Positions 24,329 to 32,747 of a DNA stretch of 64,000 nt are shown piece after piece. The notes below the pieces were generated by a model that searched no databases, had not been told where the DNA came from, and was given only the letters and a program-made list of their open reading frames with translations. The translations under genes and the position numbers were made by a program. Source of the stretch: Pseudoalteromonas rhizosphaerae (GTDB taxonomy: Bacteria; Pseudomonadota; Gammaproteobacteria; Enterobacterales; Alteromonadaceae); assembly GCF_902498845.1 (NCBI RefSeq), contig NZ_CABVLM010000012.1, forward strand, positions 1-64,000, in the 5' to 3' direction. Position 1 is the stretch's first letter, and each line of letters begins with the position of its first letter.

Positions 24329-26293
24329 TTAATGATACCAACTCTTTTGATAGGCTAAATTACCTAAATTGGCATGTGCCAGTGCTTTTTTCACCAATTG
24401 TGGGTCGTTGCTGGTGGGCACTAACTTGTCTTGTGTGTATATGTAGGTGGTTGCTGGTTTTTGTGGTTGTAAAATTACAACCTTATTACCTTGACCACTA
24501 TTACCGGTTATGTAGGCAAAGTTTTTATCGTATTGCATCATTGCGCGTTGTTTATTATCTGCGATTGGCTGCGTAAGATCGCGACCTATCATTGGATGTT
24601 CACCACTGGCTCCAATCAATGATAATAATGTCGTCGGAATATCAAGTTGGCTAGCCAACTGATGATCACGCTTGGCATTGATACCTTTACCAAAAATAAC
24701 CGCAGGAATACGAAAGTGATCAATCGGTACTAAACTTGCTCCCGATACGCGCGAGTCATGATCAGCAATCACTATAAAGACGGTATCGTCCCAGTAACTT
24801 GATTGCTTTGCTTTTTCGATAAAGGTGCCTAGCGCATAATCGGCATATTTTGCTGCATTATTGCGAGTTTGTTTTTCATTATCGTAAAGTGCAATTTTAT
24901 TATCAGGGAACTCATACGGGCTATGGTTAGAGCTGGAAAATACTAAGCTAAAAAATGGTTGCCCTTGCTGCTGTAACTTGGTGAGCTCTATATCTGCTTG
25001 GTTGTATAAGTCTTCATCCGATGCCCCCCATGAGCCATTAAAATCAATATTGGCAAAGTCATTACTATCTACAATGTGTTGAAAACCATTACCCAAAAAG
25101 AAGCTTTGCATATTATCAAAGTGGCTTTCACCACCGTAAATAAACTGGGTTTGGTAATCTTTTTTGCTTAAAAAGTCAGCAATGGTAAAAAAATCACGTT
25201 GCGATTTATCAAGCTTTACTACTGCGCGAGAAGGGGTGGGGGTAAATCCAGTAATAACCGCTTCTATACCGCGAACTGAGCGTGTGCCCGTGGCGTATAG
25301 ATTATCAAACCCCCAACCTCGCTGATAAAGTTTATCTATATTAGGGGTTAAAGGTAAGCCGCCTAAAGTACCCACATAACGTGCTCCTAAACTTTCTTGC
25401 AAAATGATAACTAAGTTTTTGGGCTTCCCTTGATACGCCGCTTGATGAAAGGTTTTGGTTGGTGTGCTGGCATCGTTAAAAACAGCTTGCTCATTTTGCA
25501 TACTCGCGCGTACTAAGGCTAATAATTCCTCTTCGGCCATGGTGCCATAAAAGTCTTGGCTTGATTTTTCATTACTGAGTTGTTTAATTGCAAAGGCTAC
25601 GCTATACAACGAGTTAAGACTAAGATCATTAAGTAAATGATCAGTTGAGAATGCCACCATTGCAGGGTTTAACGGCCGATGACCGAGTGAGTTACGTGCA
25701 CCTAGAACGGTTAAGCACAGTAGGCTAATCATCAATAAGGAGTGTTTTATGATTGGCAACTGACAGTGGCTACGCCATTGATTGGTAAAAACTTTTGTAG
25801 CCAGTTTGACCCCAACGATCAAGAATAATAAAGTGGTGAATACCTCTATTTTATACCCCGCAAAAATCATGCGAGAGACTTCTTTTGGGTATATTAAGTA
25901 TTCAATAAATAAGCGGTTTGGACGCAAGTCATATTCACTAATAAAGGTCGCAGTGATCACTTCAAAGAAGATCAGCAATGCGGTCATTAGCAATAAATAG
26001 TATTTAATGATGCCACGAATAAGCTGCTGTTTAGAGACTAATGTGCTGATAATTATCAACAACAATGCCGGCATTAAAATATAACTTAAGGTAGCCGTAT
26101 CAACGCGCAAGCCGCCAACAAAAATATTTAGCCAAGCATGAGAGCTAAATACTCGCTCACCTTGCCATACACTTAAGCTAAAACGAGCCAGGGTTAACAT
26201 AGTTAGCGATAAACTAAAAAATGTTAGCAATACCGAATATGGACCGAGTTTATTTTGTAGTTGCGCAAGAGTAAATTTATCAGTTATGCCCAT
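24329..26293 (-). CDS. LTA synthase-like membrane phosphotransferase (sulfatase fold)
   Basis: 654 aa. Five hydrophobic segments in the first 210 residues are followed by a large periplasmic alkaline phosphatase-fold domain. The metal-ligand start is NLVIILQESLG, the nucleophilic Thr is in ATGTRSVRGIEAV, and later ligands lie in FIYGGESHFDN and VFIVIADHDSR. This is the LtaS/MdoB layout, whose members transfer phosphoglycerol or related head groups. Gram-negative bacteria have no lipoteichoic acid, so the target is probably an envelope glycan or lipid A. The ATG at 26293 overlaps the dgkA stop by 10 bp. Confidence 0.85.
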   Translation of the reverse strand: MGITDKFTLAQLQNKLGPYSVLLTFFSLSLTMLTLARFSLSVWQGERVFSSHAWLNIFVGGLRVDTATLSYILMPALLLIIISTLVSKQQLIRGIIKYYLLLMTALLIFFEVITATFISEYDLRPNRLFIEYLIYPKEVSRMIFAGYKIEVFTTLLFLIVGVKLATKVFTNQWRSHCQLPIIKHSLLMISLLCLTVLGARNSLGHRPLNPAMVAFSTDHLLNDLSLNSLYSVAFAIKQLSNEKSSQDFYGTMAEEELLALVRASMQNEQAVFNDASTPTKTFHQAAYQGKPKNLVIILQESLGARYVGTLGGLPLTPNIDKLYQRGWGFDNLYATGTRSVRGIEAVITGFTPTPSRAVVKLDKSQRDFFTIADFLSKKDYQTQFIYGGESHFDNMQSFFLGNGFQHIVDSNDFANIDFNGSWGASDEDLYNQADIELTKLQQQGQPFFSLVFSSSNHSPYEFPDNKIALYDNEKQTRNNAAKYADYALGTFIEKAKQSSYWDDTVFIVIADHDSRVSGASLVPIDHFRIPAVIFGKGINAKRDHQLASQLDIPTTLLSLIGASGEHPMIGRDLTQPIADNKQRAMMQYDKNFAYITGNSGQGNKVVILQPQKPATTYIYTQDKLVPTSNDPQLVKKALAHANLGNLAYQKSWYH

Positions 26294-26658
26294 AAAATAG
26301 CCCACCAAACCAGTGTGCTAATCATCATTGCTATAAATACACTGGCAGAGGCAATATCTTTAGCCAGCCCAGAGAGTTCATGATGTTCTGTACCAATACG
26401 ATCAACCACCACTTCAATCGCGGTATTGACTAACTCGGCGAATAGTACAAACAGCAAGCTGGCAATTAAAATAAGTTTATCGCTGGTGGGAATATTCGCC
26501 AGCCACGCAAACACTCCAAGTAATAAAAATAGCGTGAGTTCTTGCTGAAATGCAGCTTCAAATCGCGTCATCCATTTTAAGCCATTGAAAGTATGGCGTA
26601 AGGTAAATAAAAGGCGTAGTAGTCCTTGGCGTTTGAGTACCGTTTTCGAATTATTCAT
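26284..26658 (-). CDS. dgkA: Diacylglycerol kinase
   Basis: 124 aa integral membrane kinase with three predicted helices. It phosphorylates diacylglycerol to phosphatidic acid. The family signature is seen as FAELVNTAIEVVVDRIGTEHHELSGLAKDIASASVF, with the catalytic Glu and the conserved AKD. It overlaps eptA upstream by 8 bp and the LtaS-like gene downstream by 10 bp. The context explains its job: EptA and LtaS-like enzymes take head groups from phospholipids and leave diacylglycerol, which DgkA recycles. Confidence 0.95.
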   Translation of the reverse strand: MNNSKTVLKRQGLLRLLFTLRHTFNGLKWMTRFEAAFQQELTLFLLLGVFAWLANIPTSDKLILIASLLFVLFAELVNTAIEVVVDRIGTEHHELSGLAKDIASASVFIAMMISTLVWWAILWA

Positions 26659-28318
26659 TATTGTTTTTCACTTTTTTATTAATTGCTTTACAGTTACTTA
26701 CTAAATCTAAAGACTGTTCATAGGCTTTACTTTTGATGCCTATTAGAGTGATTAATGTATGGAATATATTGTCGTGAGAAGCAGCTTGTTGTTGATCAAC
26801 ACTCTTTAAGCAACTTTCTGTAATACGTTGGTTGCCTTTGGCAGCCCACATATACATAGGGACATGGGTTTGGCCACTAGGAGCAAAGCTATACGGAAAG
26901 CCATGTAAGTAGGCGCCATTTTCGCCGAGCGACTCACCGTGATCTGAAATATATACAAAGGTTTTATCAATATTGTCAGGTAAGTTATTCAGTTCGGTTA
27001 ACATTAATGAATTTACGTAGTCGCTATACGCTATGGTGTTGTCGTAAGTATTAACTAACTGCTCAGTGCTACAGTTTTGTATATCACTGCGGTCGCAGGT
27101 TGGTGTGAATTGCTTAAATTGATCTGGGTAGCGTTGGAAGTAAGTGGGTCCGTGAGAGCCCATCATATGCAATACAATGACCGTATTGGCTTGGCTTAAA
27201 TTAGCTAGTTTACGTTTAAGTGGTGCTAGTAACGCTTCGTCATAGCAATGCTGTTGTTCACAAAGTGCAGAGTTATCTACCTTGATGGTAATGTTGGTGA
27301 CGCGATTACAGACATTTTTACAGCCACTGTTATTATCAATCCACAACACATCAGCGCCAGCGCTTTGGGCAATGTCGAGAATGTTTTGCTGGTTATCAGC
27401 TTCGTTACGTGAGAACTCAGCTTGGTTTTGTTGTGAGAACATACAAGGGACCGATACCGCTGTTGCGGTTCCACAGGACGCTACATTGTTCAGGTACGTT
27501 ACTTTGAAAGGTCGAGTGAAACGGTTGGTATCGCGTGTATAGCCTTGGTAAGCAAAGTTTTCAGCACGTGCTGTTTCACCTACCACGATAACGGTTACTT
27601 GCGTGTGTTGTGATGCACTTAGTGCTGGCGCTGGGTCTAAAATTTGAAATGGTTCGTCAGAGACCAGCCATTGATCGCGAATATATTTATAGCCACTGCT
27701 TAAATATTGGAATGGAATTAACTCTTTCTTTAATAATTGATTGTTACGTCCGGTAGCGGCATAGTCGGCATAAAAACTCAATACAATTACGGCGATTAAG
27801 GCAAAGCAGCCCAGTAGCAGTTTACAACGACTCACCAGCTCTTTGCTAACCAGACTAAAGCGAACCTTGGTTTTGATTAAAACCAATAGCGGCAGTAAGG
27901 CGAACAAACAAAAGAATATAATAAATTGCAAGTTAAGATAGCTTGCCGCTTCATGACCGTCAGTTTCAAAGGTGTTTTGAATCATAGAATAGTCAAATAC
28001 CACTCCATAATTTAAAGTGCCATAAAGAGCGGCGCACGAGCTTAACAATAATATGTAATTAATTGGTTTGAGTAGCCAGCGACTAGATAAGAATGAAAAG
28101 AAAATAATTAATAAGCACAGCAACAGTAACGGCACTGAGAGTAAAAATAACCACGAAAAAGAGGGCAATGTGGTGATTGCGTTAAATGCACCATGCATAA
28201 AAGGGATATTGATGATTAAGCAGTAATAACATGCTAATGCGATGATAAAAGTATTGGCGCTACAGGTAATGTAGAAGCGCTTTTTAAAACCTGTGCTGAG
28301 AAATTGGCTTACCAACAT
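26651..28318 (-). CDS. eptA: Lipid A phosphoethanolamine transferase
   Basis: 555 aa inner-membrane enzyme that moves phosphoethanolamine from phosphatidylethanolamine to lipid A, lowering negative charge and polymyxin binding. Five N-terminal membrane segments are followed by the periplasmic sulfatase-fold domain: VVGETARAENF with the nucleophilic Thr (about 249), ASCGTATAVSVPCMFS, LHMMGSHGPTYFQRYP and YISDHGESLGENGAYLHG. Several Cys pairs fit the usual disulfides. The ATG at 28318 is preferred over a TTG 15 bases upstream. It is the first gene of the five-gene operon and lies 52 bp from a perfect PmrA box. Confidence 0.94.
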   Translation of the reverse strand: MLVSQFLSTGFKKRFYITCSANTFIIALACYYCLIINIPFMHGAFNAITTLPSFSWLFLLSVPLLLLCLLIIFFSFLSSRWLLKPINYILLLSSCAALYGTLNYGVVFDYSMIQNTFETDGHEAASYLNLQFIIFFCLFALLPLLVLIKTKVRFSLVSKELVSRCKLLLGCFALIAVIVLSFYADYAATGRNNQLLKKELIPFQYLSSGYKYIRDQWLVSDEPFQILDPAPALSASQHTQVTVIVVGETARAENFAYQGYTRDTNRFTRPFKVTYLNNVASCGTATAVSVPCMFSQQNQAEFSRNEADNQQNILDIAQSAGADVLWIDNNSGCKNVCNRVTNITIKVDNSALCEQQHCYDEALLAPLKRKLANLSQANTVIVLHMMGSHGPTYFQRYPDQFKQFTPTCDRSDIQNCSTEQLVNTYDNTIAYSDYVNSLMLTELNNLPDNIDKTFVYISDHGESLGENGAYLHGFPYSFAPSGQTHVPMYMWAAKGNQRITESCLKSVDQQQAASHDNIFHTLITLIGIKSKAYEQSLDLVSNCKAINKKVKNNNE

Positions 28319-28370
28319 AAATTGAGAACTCAATAATAATAATCTAATACCTGCATGGTAGAGTCCAAGA

Positions 28371-28387
28371 CTTAAGAAACACTTAAG
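28371..28387 (-). promoter_or_regulatory. PmrA/BasR-type box upstream of eptA
   Basis: CTTAAG-N5-CTTAAG, a perfect direct repeat with the 5-bp spacing known for PmrA (BasR). It lies 52 bp ahead of the eptA ATG, where it can overlap a -35 region; on the - strand a TACCAT follows 10 bp after it as a possible -10. Confidence 0.85.
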
Positions 28388-28597
28388 GCTAACTAGTCAT
28401 TTCCTGAATGAGGTGATTTAAAAAGAATGATTTATTGTGATTTCGTCAAAAATTAATCAAACCAGTAATTGGTTATAACGAGGTATGAAATATCAATAGC
28501 TTCATATATTAGGGAAATTAATCTATTTAGGCTTACATATTGGATTTTTATGCCTTTAAAATTGATTGGTGAGTGTTTTTTTAGATTGATTTTAAGG

Positions 28598-28626
28598 TTG
28601 ACTTAGCACTCCCATCGCGGTACTAA
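28598..28626 (+). promoter_or_regulatory. Promoter of the ilv leader and operon
   Basis: TTGACT at 28598-28603, a 17-bp spacer and TACTAA at 28621-28626, giving a transcript start near 28633. That leaves a leader of about 57 nt before the leader peptide. Confidence 0.6.
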
Positions 28627-28689
28627 TATAAAAAGACAGCGGGGGAGTTGCAATTCCTTCGTAAATTAACAAATTTTGGTATTTATTAC

Positions 28690-28761
28690 ATGCTTACAAA
28701 CGCACTAAACCTAGTCCTTATTAACGTCGTGGTGATTATTATTACCGCGGGGGCTACTTAG
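28690..28761 (+). CDS. ilvL: ilv operon leader peptide
   Basis: A 23-codon open frame translating as MLTNALNLVLINVVVIIITAGAT. Eleven of 23 residues are Leu, Val or Ile, in clusters (LNLVLINVVVIII), as expected for attenuation by charged branched-chain tRNAs. It lies 30 bp before the attenuator stem and 123 bp before ilvG. No strong ribosome site is seen, but the composition and position leave little doubt. The symbol follows the enterobacterial leader. Confidence 0.9.
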   Translation: MLTNALNLVLINVVVIIITAGAT

Positions 28762-28783
28762 TGCTTTAAAAATACGTAAAGCA
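28762..28783 (+). promoter_or_regulatory. Possible pause hairpin of the ilv leader
   Basis: TGCTTTA and TAAAGCA arms directly follow the leader stop codon and precede the attenuator stem. The position fits the pause or alternative structures of ilv leaders. Confidence 0.45.
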
Positions 28784-28789
28784 TTATAA

Positions 28790-28826
28790 AAGCCCCCCGC
28801 ACTTAACCAGTCGGGGGGCTTTTTAG
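28790..28826 (+). terminator. ilv attenuator (regulated terminator)
   Basis: AGCCCCCCG (28791-28799) pairs with CGGGGGGCT (28812-28820) and is followed by five Ts. The end of the leader peptide gene (GCGGGGGCT, 28746-28754) can pair with the left arm, so a ribosome stalled upstream at the Val/Ile codons could leave this region free to block the terminator. Confidence 0.88.
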
Positions 28827-28884
28827 TTTCAGGGTTTAGCAATAGTTAAGTATAGATATGTCACTGAGGAATGAGGATTATTTA

Positions 28885-30534
28885 ATGACAGGCGCAGAGT
28901 TAACAATTGATTTATTAGCCAAACACGGCGTAAAAGAAGTATTTGGTTACCCTGGTGGGGCAATCATGCCAATTTACGATGCGCTGTATGGTGCGCCGGT
29001 TAAACATTATCTCACTCGTCATGAGCAAGGTGCAGGTTTTGCTGCTGTTGGTTTTGCTCGTAGCACGGGTAAACTTGGGGTGTGTTTTGCGACTTCAGGC
29101 CCTGGGGCTACTAACTTAATCACCGCGCTTGCTGATGCGATGATGGATTCAGTGCCATTACTTGCGATCACAGGCCAAGTACCAACTGCTGCCATTGGCT
29201 CTGATGCGTTTCAAGAGATTGATGTATTAGGTATGTCATTATCCTGCACTAAGCACAGTTATATGGTTGAACGTCCTGAAGATTTAGCCGAAATACTGCA
29301 AGAAGCCATGCATTTAGCGCAATCAGGTCGTCCAGGCCCTGTGTTAGTAGATATACCAAAAGATATTCAAATGGCGCAAGTGCCTTTTCATCCTTGGCTT
29401 GCGGCTGATGATTACTTACCGGTGTTAGATTTAAAGCAAGTGGCTATTGCTAACCAACTATTAAGCGAAGCCAAACGGCCTGTTGCCTATGTAGGCGGCG
29501 GTGTACAGGCGGCTGATGCGCAAGTACAACTAATGCAATTTTTAGAAAAAACCCAAATGCCTGCGGTTTCAACGCTAAAAGCATTGGGCAGTGTATTACC
29601 TGATTACGAATATAACTTAGGTATGTTGGGCATGCATGGCGGCCAAGCTGCAAATTTAGCGGTACAAGAGTGTGATGTTCTAGTATGCATCGGTGCGCGC
29701 TTTGATGACCGTGTAACAGGCAATTTAGGCAAGTTTGCGGCTAAAGCAAAAGTGATCCATTTAGATATAGATGCTGCTGAAATTGGTAAGCGTAAACCAG
29801 TTAAAGCATCATTAGTTGCTGATTTAAAAACCTCATTGCCGCAATTAGAGTGCTTTGTAACTGAACAAGCATGGCGTGATCATGCCAAAGAGATGATGAT
29901 TGAACATGCATGGCGTTATGACTATCCGGGCGAAAAAGTATATGCCCCGTATTTATTAAGCCTACTAAGCCAGCGGATGCCAAGTACAGGCGTTGTGTGT
30001 TGTGATGTTGGTCAGCACCAAATGTGGGTGGCACAACATATGAAGTTTAGTCATCCAAGCAACCATTTAAGTAGTGGTGGCGCCGGCACTATGGGCTTTG
30101 GTTTACCTGCGGCCATTGGTGCGCAAGTCGCTCGACCAAATGATTTTGTGATCACTGTTTCTGGTGATGGTTCAATCATGATGAACATTCAAGAGTTAGC
30201 CACTATTCGTCGTAACAATTTACCGGTAAAAATATTAATTTTGGATAACCAACGTTTAGGTATGGTTCGTCAATGGCAAGAGTTATTTTTTGAAGGGCGT
30301 TATTCTGAAACTGATTTATCAGATAACCCTGATTTTGTGCAATTGGCTGCCGTATTTGGTATCGCTGGGCAAACGATCACCCACGCTAACCAAGTTGATG
30401 ATGCAATTACAGCATTAGTAAATAGTAAAGGTCCTTATATAGTACATGCCTGTATCGACGATAAAGAAAATGTTTGGCCGCTAGTACCGCCGGGTGCCGC
30501 GAATGACGAAATGATGACGGAGAGTGGAAAATGA
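28885..30534 (+). CDS. ilvG: Acetolactate synthase II large subunit
   Basis: 549 aa thiamine-diphosphate enzyme that condenses pyruvate with pyruvate or 2-oxobutanoate, the first common step of valine, leucine and isoleucine synthesis. Seen are the TPP-activating Glu region (YPGGAIMPIYDAL, then HEQGAGFAAVGFARSTG), FARFDDR-type FAD contacts (GARFDDRVTGNLG) and the TPP-binding GDGSIMMNIQEL with DNQRLGMV. The ATG at 28885 is chosen, with GAGG upstream; an upstream ATG at 28858 would add nine residues not found in IlvG. It overlaps ilvM by 4 bp. No frameshift is present, unlike E. coli K-12 ilvG. Confidence 0.95.
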   Translation: MTGAELTIDLLAKHGVKEVFGYPGGAIMPIYDALYGAPVKHYLTRHEQGAGFAAVGFARSTGKLGVCFATSGPGATNLITALADAMMDSVPLLAITGQVPTAAIGSDAFQEIDVLGMSLSCTKHSYMVERPEDLAEILQEAMHLAQSGRPGPVLVDIPKDIQMAQVPFHPWLAADDYLPVLDLKQVAIANQLLSEAKRPVAYVGGGVQAADAQVQLMQFLEKTQMPAVSTLKALGSVLPDYEYNLGMLGMHGGQAANLAVQECDVLVCIGARFDDRVTGNLGKFAAKAKVIHLDIDAAEIGKRKPVKASLVADLKTSLPQLECFVTEQAWRDHAKEMMIEHAWRYDYPGEKVYAPYLLSLLSQRMPSTGVVCCDVGQHQMWVAQHMKFSHPSNHLSSGGAGTMGFGLPAAIGAQVARPNDFVITVSGDGSIMMNIQELATIRRNNLPVKILILDNQRLGMVRQWQELFFEGRYSETDLSDNPDFVQLAAVFGIAGQTITHANQVDDAITALVNSKGPYIVHACIDDKENVWPLVPPGAANDEMMTESGK

Positions 30535-30773
30535 AACACAGTTTAACAGTCGCTTTAAAAAATCAAAGTATCGCCGTTGAGCGCTTTTTGCGTGTAGTTC
30601 GTCATCGTGGTTTTGATTTAACCCATTTTCAATTGAATATGGATGATGGTCATTACCATGTGGCTATGACGGTCGACAGTGATAAGCCAATTCACTTATT
30701 AACCACGCAGCTCAATAAGCTGGTGGACGTTAAGCAAGTAACGCTAGAAAATTTACAACAGCAAGCAATGTAG
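30531..30773 (+). CDS. ilvM: Acetolactate synthase II small subunit
   Basis: 80 aa with a single ACT-type fold (HSLTVALKNQSIAVERFLRVVRHRGFDL, then VAMTVDSDKPIHLLTTQLNKLVDV), the size of IlvM. It activates the large subunit. Start and stop overlap as ATGA with ilvG, so synthesis is coupled. IlvM-type isozymes are usually insensitive to valine; that property is not visible here. Confidence 0.9.
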   Translation: MKHSLTVALKNQSIAVERFLRVVRHRGFDLTHFQLNMDDGHYHVAMTVDSDKPIHLLTTQLNKLVDVKQVTLENLQQQAM

Positions 30774-30848
30774 TTTGCTGTAAAAACTAAATCAACAGGG
30801 CTATTGGGTCTTTTCCCCTTAGCAATAAAAATTTAAGAATGAGGATGT

Positions 30849-30871
30849 CAGTTACATATTAAAAGTAACTG
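30849..30871 (+). repeat. Inverted repeat ahead of ilvD
   Basis: CAGTTAC and GTAACTG arms with a 9-base loop, 18 bp before the ilvD ATG. It could be an mRNA structure or an operator; nothing more can be said. Confidence 0.35.
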
Positions 30872-30888
30872 CAAACACTGAGGTAACT

Positions 30889-32745
30889 ATGGCTAAATTA
30901 AGAAGTGCAACAACAACTGAAGGTCGAAAGCGCGCAGGTGCTCGTGCATTATGGCGTGCAACAGGAATGACAGATAGCGATTTTGGCAAACCGATTATTG
31001 CGGTTGTAAACTCATTCACGCAATTTGTACCTGGTCATGTGCACCTTAACCAACTCAGTGAGCTTATGGCAGAAACCATCACGCAAGCGGGTGGTGTGCC
31101 AAAAGAATTTAATACTATTGCCATTGATGATGGTATTGCCATGGGCCACGGCGGTATGTTGTATTCATTACCATCGCGCGACTTAATTGCTGACTCAGTT
31201 GAATACATGGTAAATGGTCACTGCGCCGATGCAATGATCTGTATTTCTAACTGCGACAAAATCACCCCAGGAATGATGCTGGCGGCACTTCGTTTAGATA
31301 TTCCAGTAATCTTTGTGTCTGGTGGCCCAATGGAAGCCGGTAAAACTAAGCTTGCCAATATTGATATCAAACTAGATTTAGTTGATGCCATGGTAAAAGG
31401 TGCTGATGAATCAGTAAGTGATGCTGACTCAGAGCAAGTAGAGCGCTCAGCATGTCCTACCTGTGGCTCGTGTTCGGGCATGTTTACCGCCAACTCAATG
31501 AACTGTTTATTAGAAGCAATTGGCCTCGCACTACCTGGTAACGGCACTACACTTGCGACTCATAAAGATCGTAAACAACTGTATGTTGAAGCCGGTGCAC
31601 GAATTGTTGATTTATGCCGTGAGTATTACCAAAAAGATAATAAAGAAGTTTTGCCGCGTGCTATCGCTAATAAAACCGCGTTTATGAATGCCATGGTGGT
31701 TGATATTGCTATGGGTGGCTCGTCAAATACCGTATTGCATTTACTTGCCGCTGCGCAAGAAGCCGGTGTTGATTTTGATATGTCGCACATTGATGCGTTA
31801 TCTCGTAAAACACCTTTCTTATGTAAAGTAGCGCCTGCAACCGCGCAATACCATATTGAAGATGTGCATCGTGCAGGTGGCATGATGGCAATAATTCGCG
31901 AGCTTGGCAAAGCGGGCTTAGTGGATCTGTCGGTAAACCATGTTGCTGGTATGACTATGGCAGAGCTAGTTAAAAAATGGGATGCCACTGATCCAAACAA
32001 CGAAGCCGCACAAAAGTTTTATCGAGCGGGACCTGCAGGTATTCGCACCACCAAAGCAATGAGCCAAGAATGTCGTTGGGATGAAGGCGATAATGACCGT
32101 GAACATGGTTGTATCCGTAGCGTTGAACATGCGTTTCGCCAAGATGGTGGCTTAGCCGTACTATCGGGTAATTTAGCTGTTGATGGTTGTATTGTGAAAA
32201 GCGCGGGTGTGGTTGATGAAATGCTACACTTTGAAGGCACCGCCGTGGTGTATGAATCACAAGACGATTCAGTTGAAGGCATTTTAAATGACGAAGTAAA
32301 AGCCGGTGACGTAGTCGTTATTCGCTACGAAGGACCGAAAGGCGGACCTGGCATGCAGGAAATGCTTTATCCAACCAGTTACTTAAAATCAAAAGGTTTG
32401 GCTGAGCAGTGCGCACTTATAACCGATGGTCGCTTCTCGGGCGGTACGTCAGGTTTATCAATTGGCCACGTTTCACCAGAAGCGGCCAGTGGCGGTGCCA
32501 TTGCTTACGTTGAAAACGGCGATAAAATTATTATCGATATCGCTACCCGCGAAATCACGTTAGCGTTAACAGATGAAGAACTTGAAGCGCGTAAGCAAAA
32601 GCAACTCGCTCGTGGTAAACAAGCGTACAAACCACTCGATCGTGAACGTTATGTATCATCTGCGCTAAAAGCGTATGCGCTACTTGCAACCAGTGCTGAT
32701 AAAGGCGCGGTGCGTGATTTAGCCAAACTGGAGGAGCTTAGTTAA
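30889..32745 (+). CDS. ilvD: Dihydroxy-acid dehydratase
   Basis: 618 aa iron-sulfur enzyme that dehydrates 2,3-dihydroxy acids to 2-keto acids in branched-chain amino acid synthesis. The cluster ligands lie in [10 protein letters not shown] and [17 protein letters not shown], and the C-terminal signature is [19 protein letters not shown]. Length is typical (E. coli 616). It lies 115 bp after ilvM and 2 bp before ilvA. ilvE, which sits between ilvM and ilvD in E. coli, is absent here. Confidence 0.96.
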   Translation: MAKLRSATTTEGRKRAGARALWRATGMTDSDFGKPIIAVVNSFTQFVPGHVHLNQLSELMAETITQAGGVPKEFNTIAIDDGIAMGHGGMLYSLPSRDLIADSVEYMVNGHCADAMICISNCDKITPGMMLAALRLDIPVIFVSGGPMEAGKTKLANIDIKLDLVDAMVKGADESVSDADSEQVERSACPTCGSCSGMFTANSMNCLLEAIGLALPGNGTTLATHKDRKQLYVEAGARIVDLCREYYQKDNKEVLPRAIANKTAFMNAMVVDIAMGGSSNTVLHLLAAAQEAGVDFDMSHIDALSRKTPFLCKVAPATAQYHIEDVHRAGGMMAIIRELGKAGLVDLSVNHVAGMTMAELVKKWDATDPNNEAAQKFYRAGPAGIRTTKAMSQECRWDEGDNDREHGCIRSVEHAFRQDGGLAVLSGNLAVDGCIVKSAGVVDEMLHFEGTAVVYESQDDSVEGILNDEVKAGDVVVIRYEGPKGGPGMQEMLYPTSYLKSKGLAEQCALITDGRFSGGTSGLSIGHVSPEAASGGAIAYVENGDKIIIDIATREITLALTDEELEARKQKQLARGKQAYKPLDRERYVSSALKAYALLATSADKGAVRDLAKLEELS

Positions 32746-32747
32746 TT

